DNA of 64,000 nucleotides from Phytophthora sp. 'mugwort'. Lineage: Eukaryota; Oomycota; Peronosporomycetes; Peronosporales; Peronosporaceae. Shown piece after piece: positions 23,139-35,560 of the stretch. A model generated the notes under the pieces. It had not been told where the DNA came from, ran no database searches, and was given only the letters and a program-made list of their open reading frames with translations. Made by a program: the position numbers and the translations under genes. Position 1 is the first letter of the stretch. Each line of letters starts with the position of its first letter. The stretch spans positions 2,418,001-2,482,000 of the forward strand of contig JAUCEF010000005.1 in NCBI GenBank assembly GCA_033558025.1. Direction: 5' to 3'.

Positions 23139-24579
23139 ATGCAGCTCGCGGCGTTCGTGGACCGCGTGGGGGCGGCCATCGCTGGCCAGGACGGCGAATC
23201 GATGGCGCAGATGCTGAACCTTACGGGAGGTTGCGCGGATGTGGACCTGCAAGCGCTGAAGGTGCAGCAAGTGGCACAAACGTGCCACAACAAGCTGGCG
23301 CGCTTGGACGGGTACGCCGACGTGGTGGTGGGCGTCATGCAGGCGCGCAAATACCTGGACTCGCAGAGCTTCGCGGATGCCTACAACGCACAGATCGGCG
23401 CCGTCATGTACGGTCTAATTACAGTAGAGCAAAGTGTTTTAGACGCAGGACGGACGCTGATGTGTCATTGTATTTGTTGTGCCGCTTGCAGCAAGTTTAT
23501 GGAGATGTTCAGGGAGGAGACCAACTGGGTCATGCCTTTCCTGCATGTACTGTTCGTAGATACGCGACTGCTGGCTGCGAGGGTGAGAGAAGGCTGGATG
23601 AAGCGAGGTCTATTGAGTGGAGGTGCTAATGATCTTGTTGTTTTTTTGACGACAACTAGGCGGACCACGAGGCCTCGGAGAAGGCTGGGGACGAGATCCA
23701 CGACAGTCTACGCAGCGCCGAGCAGCACTTGAAGAAAGGTTTCGCTATGGCGGCCAACGACCGAGCCCTTCCCGAGCACAACAAAAAGATGGGCGCGCTC
23801 TTCATCGTGAACCAGCTCTTCAAGATCTACTTCAAGCTCAACATGATCCACCTGTGCCGGAACCTCATCCGTGCTGTAGAAGGTCCGGCTTTCCCGAAGT
23901 TTGAACTCTTCAACAAGAGCGACAAGGTCACGTATCAGTATTATGTTGGTCGTATCTCCATGTTCGAAGACCAATACCAGAAGGCGGAAACATGTCTAGA
24001 TTACGCGTGGAAGCATTGCCACCGTAGCAAAGCGCGCAACAAACGAATGATTCTGCAATTCCTCGTGCCTGTGAAGCTGCTGTTGGGCATCATGCCCTCA
24101 CCTAAGCTGCTGTCCGACTTCGCACTGGAAGAATACACGGGTCTCACGGACGCCATTCGTGACGGCAACCTCCACCTCTTTACGGAGTATCTGGCTCAAT
24201 ACCAAGACAAGTTCATCCAACAAGGCGTGTATTTATTGATCGAGAAACTTCGCCTCTTGGTTTTCCGAAACTTGTTCAAGAAAGTGTAGGGCCCCCCAAC
24301 TGACTTTCGTCACACTGTTGAGTTTACCACTCATTATCTTCTATTTTCTTGTGTCTGTACAGGTATTTGATCCAGCAAAACCACCAATTGCACATGCACG
24401 ACTTCCAGTTGGCGCTGCACGTTGCCACGGGACACTCCATGGACATGGATGAGATCGAGTGCGTCCTCACGAACCTCATCTTTAAGGGCTACATCAAGGG
24501 ATATATGTCGCACACGAAGAAAATCCTCGTTGTGAGCAAGACGCAGCCTTTCCCACCGATCGTGAGTGTATCGAGCTAG
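23139..24579 (+). CDS. PCID2: PCI-domain protein PCID2 / Thp1 (TREX-2 subunit), 4 exons
   Basis: PCID2 (yeast Thp1) is a PCI/winged-helix subunit of TREX-2, which couples transcription to mRNA export at the nuclear pore. Exons 23139-23407, 23492-23582, 23660-24285 and 24363-24579 are all GT-AG and give 400 aa, against 399 in human. Conserved blocks include NKKMGALFIVNQLFKIYFKLN, LCRNLIRAV, VTYQYYVGRISMFEDQYQKAE, HCHRSKARNKRMILQFLVPVK, LLIEKLRLLVFRNLFKKV, and the winged-helix end ECVLTNLIFKGYIKGYMSH followed by LVVSKTQPFPPI. The start is 165 bp from the divergent cyclophilin-glutaredoxin start. Confidence 0.95.
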
Positions 24580-24682
24580 GTAGGACGTGAGGTGCAAGCA
24601 CTCGGATAGACCCTTGGGCCAGGTGATCGAACAAGACCACAGCTTTTTTCATGTCGGTCTGTAGCTGGAACCGTTTGTTTCG

Positions 24683-27600
24683 TCATTGTTGCCCCATCGT
24701 CCGCATCATCGCTTCCAGCTCCACGCGACGAGCACGTTTGTACTCCTGAACAAGCTCCTCACGGGTTTTACCTGCCGTATCACCTGACCCAGACCCAACC
24801 AGCTTCAGAAGCGATGACGCCTTTACCTGTTCCGGCTGAAAGCTCCAGGTCGTGGGCTCCGAGTGATCAGTTGGGTGCAATCTAGCACTTGTATTAACAC
24901 GGCTTCTTCTGTTTCCAGCGGTGACTTGATCGGCAGTGCTGTGACTTTCAGTTGGGGGCGATGGAACGCGGCGTCTAGCAGATTGTCGCGATATGGGCTG
25001 CAAATTTGACTGCTCTGCTGCTGGGTTTACTCGGGATGAAGCTGGTGGGGGGTCAACAAGCACAGGAAGCACACGTTTTACAGGTGTAACTTCTCGCTGA
25101 TCAACTGAATCAATTGCGGGGTTGTTTGTCTCAACACGTCTGTTTAACTTTCCTTGTCCATGAAGAGCATTTCCAGGATCCAGTTGCGTGACGCGCAAAG
25201 GTGTTGGAACCGCTTTAAGCTGTCGGCGTAACCTGGTCTCGACTGCCCAGGACCTAGTAACTGTTGCCCGCACTGCTATCATAATCATCAAGTCGCAGTG
25301 AGCACAAGAAATGGTAAAGTTATGACGCCATACCCACGTACGATTAGGATGACCATCAGCTTCAGTAACACTGAAAGGCGCTTTACCAGCACCTGCGTTT
25401 TGAGCTTCCATCTCCTGTTCATGACGACTAGTATCAGTCTCTTACTTATTTGATAGAATGCTTGCATCAACAGCGGCACGTACCGCCTCAAGCATCCAGT
25501 TAAGACGAGCCTCCTTCGATTGAAGCTGAGTTTCAAGTGATGCCAGCTGGTCTGTTGGTTGATCACTCACTTTCCTGGAGCTGCTTAGTACGCCATCAAC
25601 TCTTGAGTTATTTATCTGTGAGTTTTGTCGAAGAGGTCGCGTATTCGTGCTAGTATTTGACTCTTCGATCAGAATCGACGTGGGTTTAAGCATCTGCCTC
25701 GCTGAAAATTGCTGCGGTGACATCCTCACGACCGCCCCACCGGAAGCGCTTGGTTGACCACTTTTACTATTGATGCGCTCGTTCCTGGAGAAATGCTTTC
25801 GTGAAATACGCAGCGACTGATATCAATCAAGGCTAGACATGACATCATACCTCTCAACAAGACGTGACCGCTCGGATTGCAGCAACAACTCCTTCAGACG
25901 TCGATTTTCTTCTAGCAAAGCAGCATTTGCATCCTTTGAGAAATTTCTTGCTGCCTCATTTGGTCTCTCATTTGCTATTCGTAGCAATTCTCTCAAACGA
26001 TTAACCTCAGACTGTCCACCCACCAAACGCCCTGTTACTCAACGGGTAATGGCAAGGAGAGATGCAGCTGAACGACACTTACGCGCATGGCTTGAATTTG
26101 ACGTTCATAGTAGAGTCGCTGCTCTCCAAGCATTTCGTTACTGAACAAACTGCGTCGAATGGGACGACAGCGGATTGCTTTCAAGCGCTCTGCAAACCGT
26201 AACGTGGCGAAAGACTCCTCTAAACTCCCTTTGGATGGACTGATAGTCACGATAAATGCTGTTCGCCCGGATCCCTGCAGACAAGTCTGGAGTAAGCGCG
26301 TCAAGACCGAGTCTCGAAACGGGACATGCGACCGTTCTTTCTGCGTGAGAGCCATGACGCAGTTTGTGAGTGCAGACAAACTCTTGTTGATTGAAGCTAA
26401 CTCGCTCGCATATTTGTCGTTTAGGTCACTCCCATTCACGTGCCATTTCTCGGATCCTCTGCATTCACACATACACGGCTGAGTGAGTTGCTACTAATAA
26501 AACACTATACTGAATACCACAACAATGTTTACACAGCAAAGCTCACGCTAGATCCACAAAGAAGAGTCTGGAGAGACGAGTTTTCTTTGAGTTTGTTTTG
26601 TTGGATTCATCGTCTCCGAGGGTACTTCGGAGAGTGATTTGAAATACAGCGTGCCCTCGACTGCTGCACTGATTGTAAAAATTGTCTCGGACTTCTCGAT
26701 GGAGCGAGCCCTACACCATAATCAAAGTGTTATCACTACTACAGAATTTTCCCGCTAGCGAGAAGTCAACACGATAAATGCAAATCTCCAGTCTTTACCT
26801 CTCGAAACGCTTGAAGCAGTTGTGCTTTACTAGTGACATTGCGTGATGTCATACCGTCTACAAACACTGACCCATCGAGCTTTTGTCGGATTTGAAGACT
26901 TTTTGCATCCTTCGCGCTAATCGAGCTATTCCAACGAGAACGCTGCGTGGTTGACCCATTCGTTCCAACAGCTTTGGCATCCGGTGATTGATTGCCCTTA
27001 GCGTTAGCTGGTACCTCTGGCGAGAGGATATCGTAAATCTTCTCGTTGTAAATCTGCATTGAAGTGGCAAATAGAGGAGGTATATACGTCATATCTGAGG
27101 TGGAAACGAGCACCTTTATCGAAACAATTTCCCCACCTCGATGAAGGAACAATACACGCTGAATGAAGCTCCAACTGGCTTTTCGCGCTCTATCTCGGCG
27201 AAAAGTCTCTCGATACTTCTTGGGACCACTCCATGGTTCACTGGAACAGGGTCCAGTACGTCGACATCTGCGCTTTCGTCACACTGAAGCCCGCTCATTG
27301 CTGACGATAACAAACAGTGAGATTGACCTCGGAGCACGGGTATACCAAGCAAAGAACTAGCGACTCACTGTACGTTTTCCCTGTTCCAGTTTGACCACTG
27401 CAGCCATAATAATATTAAGAATCACCATACACAATAGACTTTAAGTTTTAAACAAAGCACTTAGCAAGAACAATTTGGTAACCTACTAAGCGAACACGCT
27501 GCAGTCAAACCCAGCAATAAGAGCGTCGACGCAGTCTGCGTCGCAGAAGGACAAGCAAACGTGTGACTAATAATCCACGCAATCATACTCCAATATAGAC

Positions 27601-27988
27601 GTACTACAGACGTACCTGATACGCTGCGGTACACGCTGTCTTGTGATGCTCCATTGGCAAACACAGCGTCGGCTTTGAGGACCTTCAGCTGGCCATTCTT
27701 CTCCCACATCACCTCGTGCTCCTATTATTTTTTTTTTTGTGTCGTCACAAAGATCAGAGCAAGCTCCAGGCAGCGATAGCTTGCACGGTACATCACCTGG
27801 AGGATTATCGTTGCTGAGAGGTTCGCATCAGATCCATGAGCATCTGCTTCAGCACCTTGTGGCCACGGTTCTTCTCGCGCTTGGAGGGGTCTCACACGCA
27901 CGACGACTCGCATCTTCTCTTCATGTGGCACACTGGGATTGTTGTAGGAGTGAGATCCCGCGACGACTGCATCGCCATCGCTGACCAT
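24683..27988 (-). CDS. Kinesin with N-terminal motor, 11 exons
   Basis: Exons are 27988-27797, 27721-27616, 27535-27487, 27397-27369, 27300-27137, 27053-26799, 26710-26547, 26458-26083, 26011-25851, 25784-25484 and 25414-24683, giving 842 aa. The motor begins RVVVRVRPLQ. The P-loop GQTGTGKTYTM is assembled across three small exons (FAY / GQTGTGKTY / TMSG). Switch I reads NQCSSRGHAVF instead of the usual SSRSH. Switch II is DLAGSEKW, joined over an intron, followed by INKSLSALTNCVMALT and VPFRDSVLTRLLQ. After the motor comes a coiled coil (SEVNRLRELLRIANE; LLEENRRLKELLLQSERSR) and a Ser/Pro-rich basic tail. The last intron, 69 nt, is needed to avoid an in-frame TAA. The family is not one I can name; cargo is unknown, with transport along microtubules expected. 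Confidence 0.9.
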
Positions 27989-28700
27989 GTTTGTCAATGG
28001 TAGGGTGACAGCTTGTGTTCCCCACTGCACGCAATAGTCTCGTTCGATATTAAAATAGAAGCTGAGTATTGAGATAAGATGAATCTTAATACAGGCAGTA
28101 ATGGGCATGCGGGTGCGAGTGCGCCTTGAAGTTGCTTTAGAAACGAACGAGTTTCTTTTAGAAACGCTGCCATGTTGCCTGGAAGGTTGGCGCGTAATCG
28201 GCCAATCAGGGGCTCCGGTATTGGTCAATGCTAACGTTGCCCGAACGGCTCCGCATGACACGGCTACGTTGGCACCGAGGCGACCATCCTGCATTGTGGT
28301 TTGCTCACGAAGCTGGTAAAACGGTGACGCGTCTCCGACACCGTCGGGCGTCCTTATTTTAATAAAATATGAATGCAAAAATCGCATTGTCCGCCTTTTA
28401 ATTGATGACCGGCCGGGGCGCGAGCAGCGCGACACGGAGAGGGATACGACTGGAGACCTCCGTGCTCCTGGGCGCGCTAGCGTGCAATCAACCCTCGGTG
28501 ACGTGTTGTCTGGAAAGCAACAACGACAAGTATTCGGGCTCCACCATTGGCCAAAACATGGTGCGCTGCGTGCCTCTTGCGACCGACTTCTGCTTGGGTA
28601 CTCCGCCACGTACCGGTATCGTGCTGTACATGTGCTTCATGTACCCCGCGAGCGTTCGAATCTGGCCCGAAGATCATGCAGATAGGAGACAGCGTTTTGA
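27989..28700. other. Intergenic region between kinesin and enolase 1
   Basis: This region is divergent between kinesin and enolase copy 1. An open frame running through 28402-28974 (+) overlaps the enolase start in another frame and has no family resemblance, so it is not called. The region should contain both promoters. Confidence 0.5.
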
Positions 28701-28716
28701 GCTCATTTACGAATTG
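28701..28716 (+). promoter_or_regulatory. Oomycete initiator of enolase copy 1
   Basis: GCTCATTTACGAATTG fits the oomycete core-promoter consensus (GCTCATTYYNCAWTTT) with a few mismatches. It lies 60 bp upstream of the start codon. The same element recurs before copies 2 and 3. Confidence 0.7.
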
Positions 28717-28775
28717 GTGTATCAAGCCTCAGTTCAAGAACCAACTTCCAGCGCAAGCTCCTCCTCCTTACAACA

Positions 28776-30140
28776 ATGGTGTGCATCGTGTCCATCAAGG
28801 CCCGTCAGATCTTCGACTCGCGTGGCAACCCGACCGTTGAGGTTGACCTCGTCACCGAGCTCGGCAAGTACCGCGCCGCTGTCCCCAGCGGAGCCTCCAC
28901 GGGCGAGTTCGAGGCCCTGGAGATGCGCGACGGTGGCAAGACGTACATGGGCAAGGGCGTCCTCAACGCCGTGAAGAACGTGAACGAGATCATCGCTCCC
29001 GCTCTTGTCGGCAAGGATGTGACCCAGCAGGTTGAGCTTGACCGTTTCATGGTCGAGAAGCTCGATGGCACGCAGAACGAGTGGGGCTGGTGCAAGAAGA
29101 AACTGGGCGCCAACGCCATTCTGGGTGTATCGCTCGCTCTGTGCCGTGCCGGTGCCGCCGCCAAGAAGCAGCCCCTGTGGCAGTACATCGCCGACCTGGC
29201 CGGCAACCCGACCCCGTGTCTCCCTGTGCCGTCGTTCAACATCATCAACGGTGGCTCGCACGCCGGCAACAAGCTGGCCATGCAGGAGTTCATGATCCTT
29301 CCCGTGGGCGCCACTAGCTTCACGGAGGCCATGCGGATCGGCTCGGAGGTGTACCACAACCTGCAGAAGGTGATCAAGGGCCGTTACGGCCTGGACGCCA
29401 CCGCCGTGGGTGACGAGGGTGGTTTCGCCCCGAACATCCAGTCGAACGGTGAGGCTATCGACCTGATCGAGGAGGCCATTAAGGCCGCCGGCTACACGAA
29501 CCAGGTGCGCATTGGCATGGACGTTGCCGCCTCGGAGTTCTACACTGGCGCCAAGGACGCTCGCTACAACCTGGACTTCAAGAACGAGAACGCTCCGGAG
29601 TCGGAGAAGATCTCGGCCGACAAGCTGCAGGAGGTGTACGAGGGCTTCATTGCCAAATGCGCTGCCTCGAGCAAGATCGTGTCCATTGAGGACCCGTTCG
29701 ACCAGGATGACTGGGAGTCGTGGGTGAAGTTCACGGGCAAGGTCGGCAAGGACGTGCAGATCGTGGGTGACGACCTTACGGTGACGAACCCCACCCGTGT
29801 GAAGAAGGCCATTGAGCTGAAGGCTTGTAACGCCCTTCTGCTGAAGGTGAACCAGATTGGCAGCATCACGGAGTCGATTGAGGCCGTGACGATGGCCAAG
29901 AAGGCTGGCTGGGCCATCATGGCCAGCCACCGCAGCGGTGAGACCGAGGACACGTTCATCGCCGACCTGGCTGTGGGTCTGAGCGCCGGCCAGATTAAGA
30001 CTGGCGCTCCGTGCCGTTCGGAGCGTCTGGCGAAGTACAACCAGCTTCTGCGTATTGAGGAGGAGCTTGGTGCCAAGGCCCACTACGCTGGCGAGGACTT
30101 CCGCAACGTGGAGAAGCTTGGCAAGTACTCGACCTTCTAA
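28776..30140 (+). CDS. Enolase, copy 1
   Basis: Phosphopyruvate hydratase (EC 4.2.1.11) interconverts 2-phosphoglycerate and phosphoenolpyruvate in glycolysis. It is a single 454-aa exon, normal length. Visible hallmarks are [16 protein letters not shown], the mobile loop [34 protein letters not shown], the signature [17 protein letters not shown] with its catalytic Lys, and [15 protein letters not shown]. It carries the NEWGWCKKK insertion shared with plant and apicomplexan enolases. It differs from copies 2 and 3 only near the N-terminus (Cys3 versus Ser, Lys32 versus Glu, Thr54 versus Ala) and has its own diverged upstream region. The strongly biased, GC-rich third positions suggest high expression. 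Confidence 0.97.
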   Translation: MVCIVSIKARQIFDSRGNPTVEVDLVTELGKYRAAVPSGASTGEFEALEMRDGGKTYMGKGVLNAVKNVNEIIAPALVGKDVTQQVELDRFMVEKLDGTQNEWGWCKKKLGANAILGVSLALCRAGAAAKKQPLWQYIADLAGNPTPCLPVPSFNIINGGSHAGNKLAMQEFMILPVGATSFTEAMRIGSEVYHNLQKVIKGRYGLDATAVGDEGGFAPNIQSNGEAIDLIEEAIKAAGYTNQVRIGMDVAASEFYTGAKDARYNLDFKNENAPESEKISADKLQEVYEGFIAKCAASSKIVSIEDPFDQDDWESWVKFTGKVGKDVQIVGDDLTVTNPTRVKKAIELKACNALLLKVNQIGSITESIEAVTMAKKAGWAIMASHRSGETEDTFIADLAVGLSAGQIKTGAPCRSERLAKYNQLLRIEEELGAKAHYAGEDFRNVEKLGKYSTF

Positions 30141-31424
30141 GTGTCGTGCTATAGATGCATGCACGCTCGCTCGTACCAGAAGGACCGACTAGGATAGTAT
30201 TAGCTTTGATGTGAAGGTGTAAGCGAATAAATCGGCATATTTTTTATGGTTTTAACTTTTGTATCGCCCATGTTGAAGTTGCAAGATTCGAAGATACGTG
30301 GCGGGTCGCAGGAATCCATCGATTTGAATGGATGAGAACCGTATGCGGGGAACCGTTGCCAATGGATCTCTCCCAGCCCCTACTGTATGAAGCGGGGAAC
30401 AACCATAATGCACTTAAATATACGTGTAACGGCGAAGAGGGAACTGCAGCATTCCCGTTCATGTTATCCGCTCGCAAGAAATCCGAGACACGCGTGCTGT
30501 TTGCAGGCGCAAGTGGCTTCACCTCGGTTCAGCTAAGCTTTTGCCGATGGGGCGAGGTCCTGGCTACTTGCTGCTGCTGCAGCGCCACGCACCACTTGAT
30601 CAATCATCGAGTCGCAGTAACCTCAGCGTCACTATGTCATAGGGGACGAAACTCGTTTGGGGCGAACCAATTTGGACTCGCACGGTCTTTATCCGAGGAA
30701 ACAGCCATGCAGCGCACAACGATCCTAACTTTGAAACTTTGTTTGGGACGTGCCCCGCACCGCAAAACTCATATGCCGACCATCATTCGCACTGGAAAAC
30801 TGGAAAACTCGTCCTCTACAAGTGACCGACGGACTGGGAAGGAATGCTCGCTAGCAACTTGCCAGTGACAAGCGAGGCGATGGCTCGTTGCTGATACTGA
30901 GACAGCGATCGCGTCCGCATTTGACAAGCGTCGTCGGACCGCTTTAACGCCGTTGTCTTTGCTTCCTCACCGTGATCGAGCCCTGCAATCAAGGCGAACC
31001 TCGCCAATGCCATAAATAATGCAACACTGCTGCGTGTCTCTTGCAACTACGCCGGCCAATCACATCGCGCCAGGATCCTCTCCAAGCAGCGGCGTCCTAG
31101 ATTAAGCTCCGAATCCCAAAGTAATCTTAGGCAATGCATGCTTCAACCTAACGCTAGCTCCACACGACAAACCCTGCACTTTTCTTTGGCGGTCGATGAG
31201 GGAGGAGCTAGCTCCGAAACCAGTGGTATAGATAAAATAGAAAATAATGGACGAGCTCGCAGGTATTTTCACAGCCAGTACCTGCATTACTCAACGGCCG
31301 CATTTTACCTAAAGTTAGGCAAAAATGGGAATCCAACATAGTCCTAGTTTTAATGAGGACGGAGGTAAAAGATCGGAAGGGGTGAGCAGAGATTCGCGAG
31401 CCAAATCGCGCCGCCGTCACGTGG
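30141..31424. other. Enolase spacer, first copy
   Basis: This holds the 3' flank of copy 1 and the promoter of copy 2. An open frame of 178 codons at 30332-30868 (+) has no family resemblance and no codon-use support. A TAAATAATG-type AT stretch and CA-rich tracts occur but nothing I can name. It is repeated in the next spacer. Confidence 0.6.
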
Positions 31425-31440
31425 GCTCATTTCCGAATTG
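31425..31440 (+). promoter_or_regulatory. Oomycete initiator of enolase copy 2
   Basis: GCTCATTTCCGAATTG closely fits the oomycete initiator-plus-flanking-element consensus and lies about 46 bp before the start codon. It suggests a short 5' leader. Confidence 0.75.
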
Positions 31441-31485
31441 GCATTCCAAGCCTCAAGTTCCAGAAACAAGATCCTTATCAAAACA

Positions 31486-32850
31486 ATGGTGTCCATCGTG
31501 TCCATCAAGGCCCGTCAGATCTTCGACTCGCGTGGCAACCCGACTGTTGAGGTTGACCTCGTCACCGAGCTCGGCGAGTACCGCGCCGCTGTCCCCAGCG
31601 GAGCCTCCACGGGCGAGTTCGAGGCCCTGGAGATGCGCGACGGTGGCAAGGCGTACATGGGCAAGGGCGTCCTCAACGCCGTGAAGAACGTGAACGAGAT
31701 CATCGCTCCCGCTCTTGTCGGCAAGGATGTGACCCAGCAGGTTGAGCTTGACCGTTTCATGGTCGAGAAGCTCGATGGCACGCAGAACGAGTGGGGCTGG
31801 TGCAAGAAGAAACTGGGCGCCAACGCCATTCTGGGTGTATCGCTCGCTCTGTGCCGTGCCGGTGCCGCCGCCAAGAAGCAGCCCCTGTGGCAGTACATCG
31901 CCGACCTGGCCGGCAACCCGACCCCGTGTCTCCCTGTGCCGTCGTTCAACATCATCAACGGTGGCTCGCACGCCGGCAACAAGCTGGCCATGCAGGAGTT
32001 CATGATCCTTCCCGTGGGCGCCACTAGCTTCACGGAGGCCATGCGGATCGGCTCGGAGGTGTACCACAACCTGCAGAAGGTGATCAAGGGCCGTTACGGC
32101 CTGGACGCCACCGCCGTGGGTGACGAGGGTGGTTTCGCCCCGAACATCCAGTCGAACGGTGAGGCTATCGACCTGATCGAGGAGGCCATTAAGGCCGCCG
32201 GCTACACGAACCAGGTGCGCATTGGCATGGACGTTGCCGCCTCGGAGTTCTACACTGGCGCCAAGGACGCTCGCTACAACCTGGACTTCAAGAACGAGAA
32301 CGCTCCGGAGTCGGAGAAGATCTCGGCCGACAAGCTGCAGGAGGTGTACGAGGGCTTCATTGCCAAATGCGCTGCCTCGAGCAAGATCGTGTCCATTGAG
32401 GACCCGTTCGACCAGGATGACTGGGAGTCGTGGGTGAAGTTCACGGGCAAGGTCGGCAAGGACGTGCAGATCGTGGGTGACGACCTTACGGTGACGAACC
32501 CCACCCGTGTGAAGAAGGCCATTGAGCTGAAGGCTTGTAACGCCCTTCTGCTGAAGGTGAACCAGATTGGCAGCATCACGGAGTCGATTGAGGCCGTGAC
32601 GATGGCCAAGAAGGCTGGCTGGGCCATCATGGCCAGCCACCGCAGCGGTGAGACCGAGGACACGTTCATCGCCGACCTGGCTGTGGGTCTGAGCGCCGGC
32701 CAGATTAAGACTGGCGCTCCGTGCCGTTCGGAGCGTCTGGCGAAGTACAACCAGCTTCTGCGTATTGAGGAGGAGCTTGGTGCCAAGGCCCACTACGCTG
32801 GCGAGGACTTCCGCAACGTGGAGAAGCTTGGCAAGTACTCGACCTTCTAA
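31486..32850 (+). CDS. Enolase, copy 2
   Basis: A 454-aa enolase identical in predicted protein to copy 3, differing from copy 1 at three N-terminal positions (Ser3, Glu32, Ala54). All catalytic and signature motifs described for copy 1 are kept. The start at 31486 corresponds to the copy 1 start and is the first ATG downstream of the initiator at 31425. The open frame upstream has only a TTG. Its upstream region matches copy 3 while its downstream flank matches copy 1, so this middle gene looks like the recombinant product of unequal exchange. Confidence 0.97.
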   Translation: MVSIVSIKARQIFDSRGNPTVEVDLVTELGEYRAAVPSGASTGEFEALEMRDGGKAYMGKGVLNAVKNVNEIIAPALVGKDVTQQVELDRFMVEKLDGTQNEWGWCKKKLGANAILGVSLALCRAGAAAKKQPLWQYIADLAGNPTPCLPVPSFNIINGGSHAGNKLAMQEFMILPVGATSFTEAMRIGSEVYHNLQKVIKGRYGLDATAVGDEGGFAPNIQSNGEAIDLIEEAIKAAGYTNQVRIGMDVAASEFYTGAKDARYNLDFKNENAPESEKISADKLQEVYEGFIAKCAASSKIVSIEDPFDQDDWESWVKFTGKVGKDVQIVGDDLTVTNPTRVKKAIELKACNALLLKVNQIGSITESIEAVTMAKKAGWAIMASHRSGETEDTFIADLAVGLSAGQIKTGAPCRSERLAKYNQLLRIEEELGAKAHYAGEDFRNVEKLGKYSTF

Positions 32851-34134
32851 GTGTCGTGCTATAGATGCATGCACGCTCGCTCGTACCAGAAGGACCGACT
32901 AGGATAGTATTAGCTTTGATGTGAAGGTGTAAGCGAATAAATCGGCATATTTTTTATGGTTTTAACTTTTGTATCGCCCATGTTGAAGTTGCAAGATTCG
33001 AAGATACGTGGCGGGTCGCAGGAATCCATCGATTTGAATGGATGAGAACCGTATGCGGGGAACCGTTGCCAATGGATCTCTCCCAGCCCCTACTGTATGA
33101 AGCGGGGAACAACCATAATGCACTTAAATATACGTGTAACGGCGAAGAGGGAACTGCAGCATTCCCGTTCATGTTATCCGCTCGCAAGAAATCCGAGACA
33201 CGCGTGCTGTTTGCAGGCGCAAGTGGCTTCACCTCGGTTCAGCTAAGCTTTTGCCGATGGGGCGAGGTCCTGGCTACTTGCTGCTGCTGCAGCGCCACGC
33301 ACCACTTGATCAATCATCGAGTCGCAGTAACCTCAGCGTCACTATGTCATAGGGGACGAAACTCGTTTGGGGCGAACCAATTTGGACTCGCACGGTCTTT
33401 ATCCGAGGAAACAGCCATGCAGCGCACAACGATCCTAACTTTGAAACTTTGTTTGGGACGTGCCCCGCACCGCAAAACTCATATGCCGACCATCATTCGC
33501 ACTGGAAAACTGGAAAACTCGTCCTCTACAAGTGACCGACGGACTGGGAAGGAATGCTCGCTAGCAACTTGCCAGTGACAAGCGAGGCGATGGCTCGTTG
33601 CTGATACTGAGACAGCGATCGCGTCCGCATTTGACAAGCGTCGTCGGACCGCTTTAACGCCGTTGTCTTTGCTTCCTCACCGTGATCGAGCCCTGCAATC
33701 AAGGCGAACCTCGCCAATGCCATAAATAATGCAACACTGCTGCGTGTCTCTTGCAACTACGCCGGCCAATCACATCGCGCCAGGATCCTCTCCAAGCAGC
33801 GGCGTCCTAGATTAAGCTCCGAATCCCAAAGTAATCTTAGGCAATGCATGCTTCAACCTAACGCTAGCTCCACACGACAAACCCTGCACTTTTCTTTGGC
33901 GGTCGATGAGGGAGGAGCTAGCTCCGAAACCAGTGGTATAGATAAAATAGAAAATAATGGACGAGCTCGCAGGTATTTTCACAGCCAGTACCTGCATTAC
34001 TCAACGGCCGCATTTTACCTAAAGTTAGGCAAAAATGGGAATCCAACATAGTCCTAGTTTTAATGAGGACGGAGGTAAAAGATCGGAAGGGGTGAGCAGA
34101 GATTCGCGAGCCAAATCGCGCCGCCGTCACGTGG
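32851..34134. other. Enolase spacer, second copy
   Basis: A duplicate of the spacer at 30141-31424, apparently identical base for base in the parts I compared. It contains the same non-coding open frames, shifted by 2,710. Confidence 0.65.
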
Positions 34135-34150
34135 GCTCATTTCCGAATTG
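34135..34150 (+). promoter_or_regulatory. Oomycete initiator of enolase copy 3
   Basis: GCTCATTTCCGAATTG, the same sequence as before copy 2 and shifted by one repeat period. Confidence 0.75.
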
Positions 34151-34195
34151 GCATTCCAAGCCTCAAGTTCCAGAAACAAGATCCTTATCAAAACA

Positions 34196-35560
34196 ATGGT
34201 GTCCATCGTGTCCATCAAGGCCCGTCAGATCTTCGACTCGCGTGGCAACCCGACTGTTGAGGTTGACCTCGTCACCGAGCTCGGCGAGTACCGCGCCGCT
34301 GTCCCCAGCGGAGCCTCCACGGGCGAGTTCGAGGCCCTGGAGATGCGCGACGGTGGCAAGGCGTACATGGGCAAGGGCGTCCTCAACGCCGTGAAGAACG
34401 TGAACGAGATCATCGCTCCCGCTCTTGTCGGCAAGGATGTGACCCAGCAGGTTGAGCTTGACCGTTTCATGGTCGAGAAGCTCGATGGCACGCAGAACGA
34501 GTGGGGCTGGTGCAAGAAGAAACTGGGCGCCAACGCCATTCTGGGTGTATCGCTCGCTCTGTGCCGTGCCGGTGCCGCCGCCAAGAAGCAGCCCCTGTGG
34601 CAGTACATCGCCGACCTGGCCGGCAACCCGACCCCGTGTCTCCCTGTGCCGTCGTTCAACATCATCAACGGTGGCTCGCACGCCGGCAACAAGCTGGCCA
34701 TGCAGGAGTTCATGATCCTTCCCGTGGGCGCCACTAGCTTCACGGAGGCCATGCGGATCGGCTCGGAGGTGTACCACAACCTGCAGAAGGTGATCAAGGG
34801 CCGTTACGGCCTGGACGCCACCGCCGTGGGTGACGAGGGTGGTTTCGCCCCGAACATCCAGTCGAACGGTGAGGCTATCGACCTGATCGAGGAGGCCATT
34901 AAGGCCGCCGGCTACACGAACCAGGTGCGCATTGGCATGGACGTTGCCGCCTCGGAGTTCTACACTGGCGCCAAGGACGCTCGCTACAACCTGGACTTCA
35001 AGAACGAGAACGCTCCGGAGTCGGAGAAGATCTCGGCCGACAAGCTGCAGGAGGTGTACGAGGGCTTCATTGCCAAATGCGCTGCCTCGAGCAAGATCGT
35101 GTCCATTGAGGACCCGTTCGACCAGGATGACTGGGAGTCGTGGGTGAAGTTCACGGGCAAGGTCGGCAAGGACGTGCAGATCGTGGGTGACGACCTTACG
35201 GTGACGAACCCCACCCGTGTGAAGAAGGCCATTGAGCTGAAGGCTTGTAACGCCCTTCTGCTGAAGGTGAACCAGATTGGCAGCATCACGGAGTCGATTG
35301 AGGCCGTGACGATGGCCAAGAAGGCTGGCTGGGCCATCATGGCCAGCCACCGCAGCGGTGAGACCGAGGACACGTTCATCGCCGACCTGGCTGTGGGTCT
35401 GAGCGCCGGCCAGATTAAGACTGGCGCTCCGTGCCGTTCGGAGCGTCTGGCGAAGTACAACCAGCTTCTGCGTATTGAGGAGGAGCTTGGTGCCAAGGCC
35501 CACTACGCTGGCGAGGACTTCCGCAACGTGGAGAAGCTTGGCAAGTACTCGACCTTCTAA
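34196..35560 (+). CDS. Enolase, copy 3
   Basis: A 454-aa enolase with the same predicted protein as copy 2. Sequence identity with copies 1 and 2 ends eight bases after the start of its stop codon region (TAAGTGTC, then unrelated). This copy therefore keeps the original 3' flank of the array. The 3' flank shows T-rich and TACT/TAGT-rich sequence before the convergent coiled-coil gene. Function and motifs are as for copy 1. Confidence 0.97.
   Translation: MVSIVSIKARQIFDSRGNPTVEVDLVTELGEYRAAVPSGASTGEFEALEMRDGGKAYMGKGVLNAVKNVNEIIAPALVGKDVTQQVELDRFMVEKLDGTQNEWGWCKKKLGANAILGVSLALCRAGAAAKKQPLWQYIADLAGNPTPCLPVPSFNIINGGSHAGNKLAMQEFMILPVGATSFTEAMRIGSEVYHNLQKVIKGRYGLDATAVGDEGGFAPNIQSNGEAIDLIEEAIKAAGYTNQVRIGMDVAASEFYTGAKDARYNLDFKNENAPESEKISADKLQEVYEGFIAKCAASSKIVSIEDPFDQDDWESWVKFTGKVGKDVQIVGDDLTVTNPTRVKKAIELKACNALLLKVNQIGSITESIEAVTMAKKAGWAIMASHRSGETEDTFIADLAVGLSAGQIKTGAPCRSERLAKYNQLLRIEEELGAKAHYAGEDFRNVEKLGKYSTF

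Noticed and set aside
25442..25444. In-frame TAA in the kinesin, suggesting a pseudogene or stop readthrough
   Set aside because: A consensus intron (GTACGT donor at 25483, CAG acceptor at 25415, 69 nt) removes it and keeps the frame.
28402..28974. 190-codon frame overlapping the start of enolase copy 1
   Set aside because: Its second half is enolase read out of frame, and its first half has no resemblance to a known protein.
28734..30164. A 476-codon open frame antisense to enolase copy 1, repeated antisense to copies 2 and 3
   Set aside because: It mirrors the strong third-position bias of enolase on the sense strand. Its His/Leu/Val-rich translation matches no family.
30332..30868. 178-codon open frame in the enolase spacers (also 33042-33578)
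   Set aside because: It is conserved only because the repeat is duplicated. No domain, codon bias or splice context supports it.
31438..31485. Sixteen-codon N-terminal extension of enolase copies 2 and 3
   Set aside because: It starts at TTG and overlaps the initiator, so it lies at or upstream of the transcription start.
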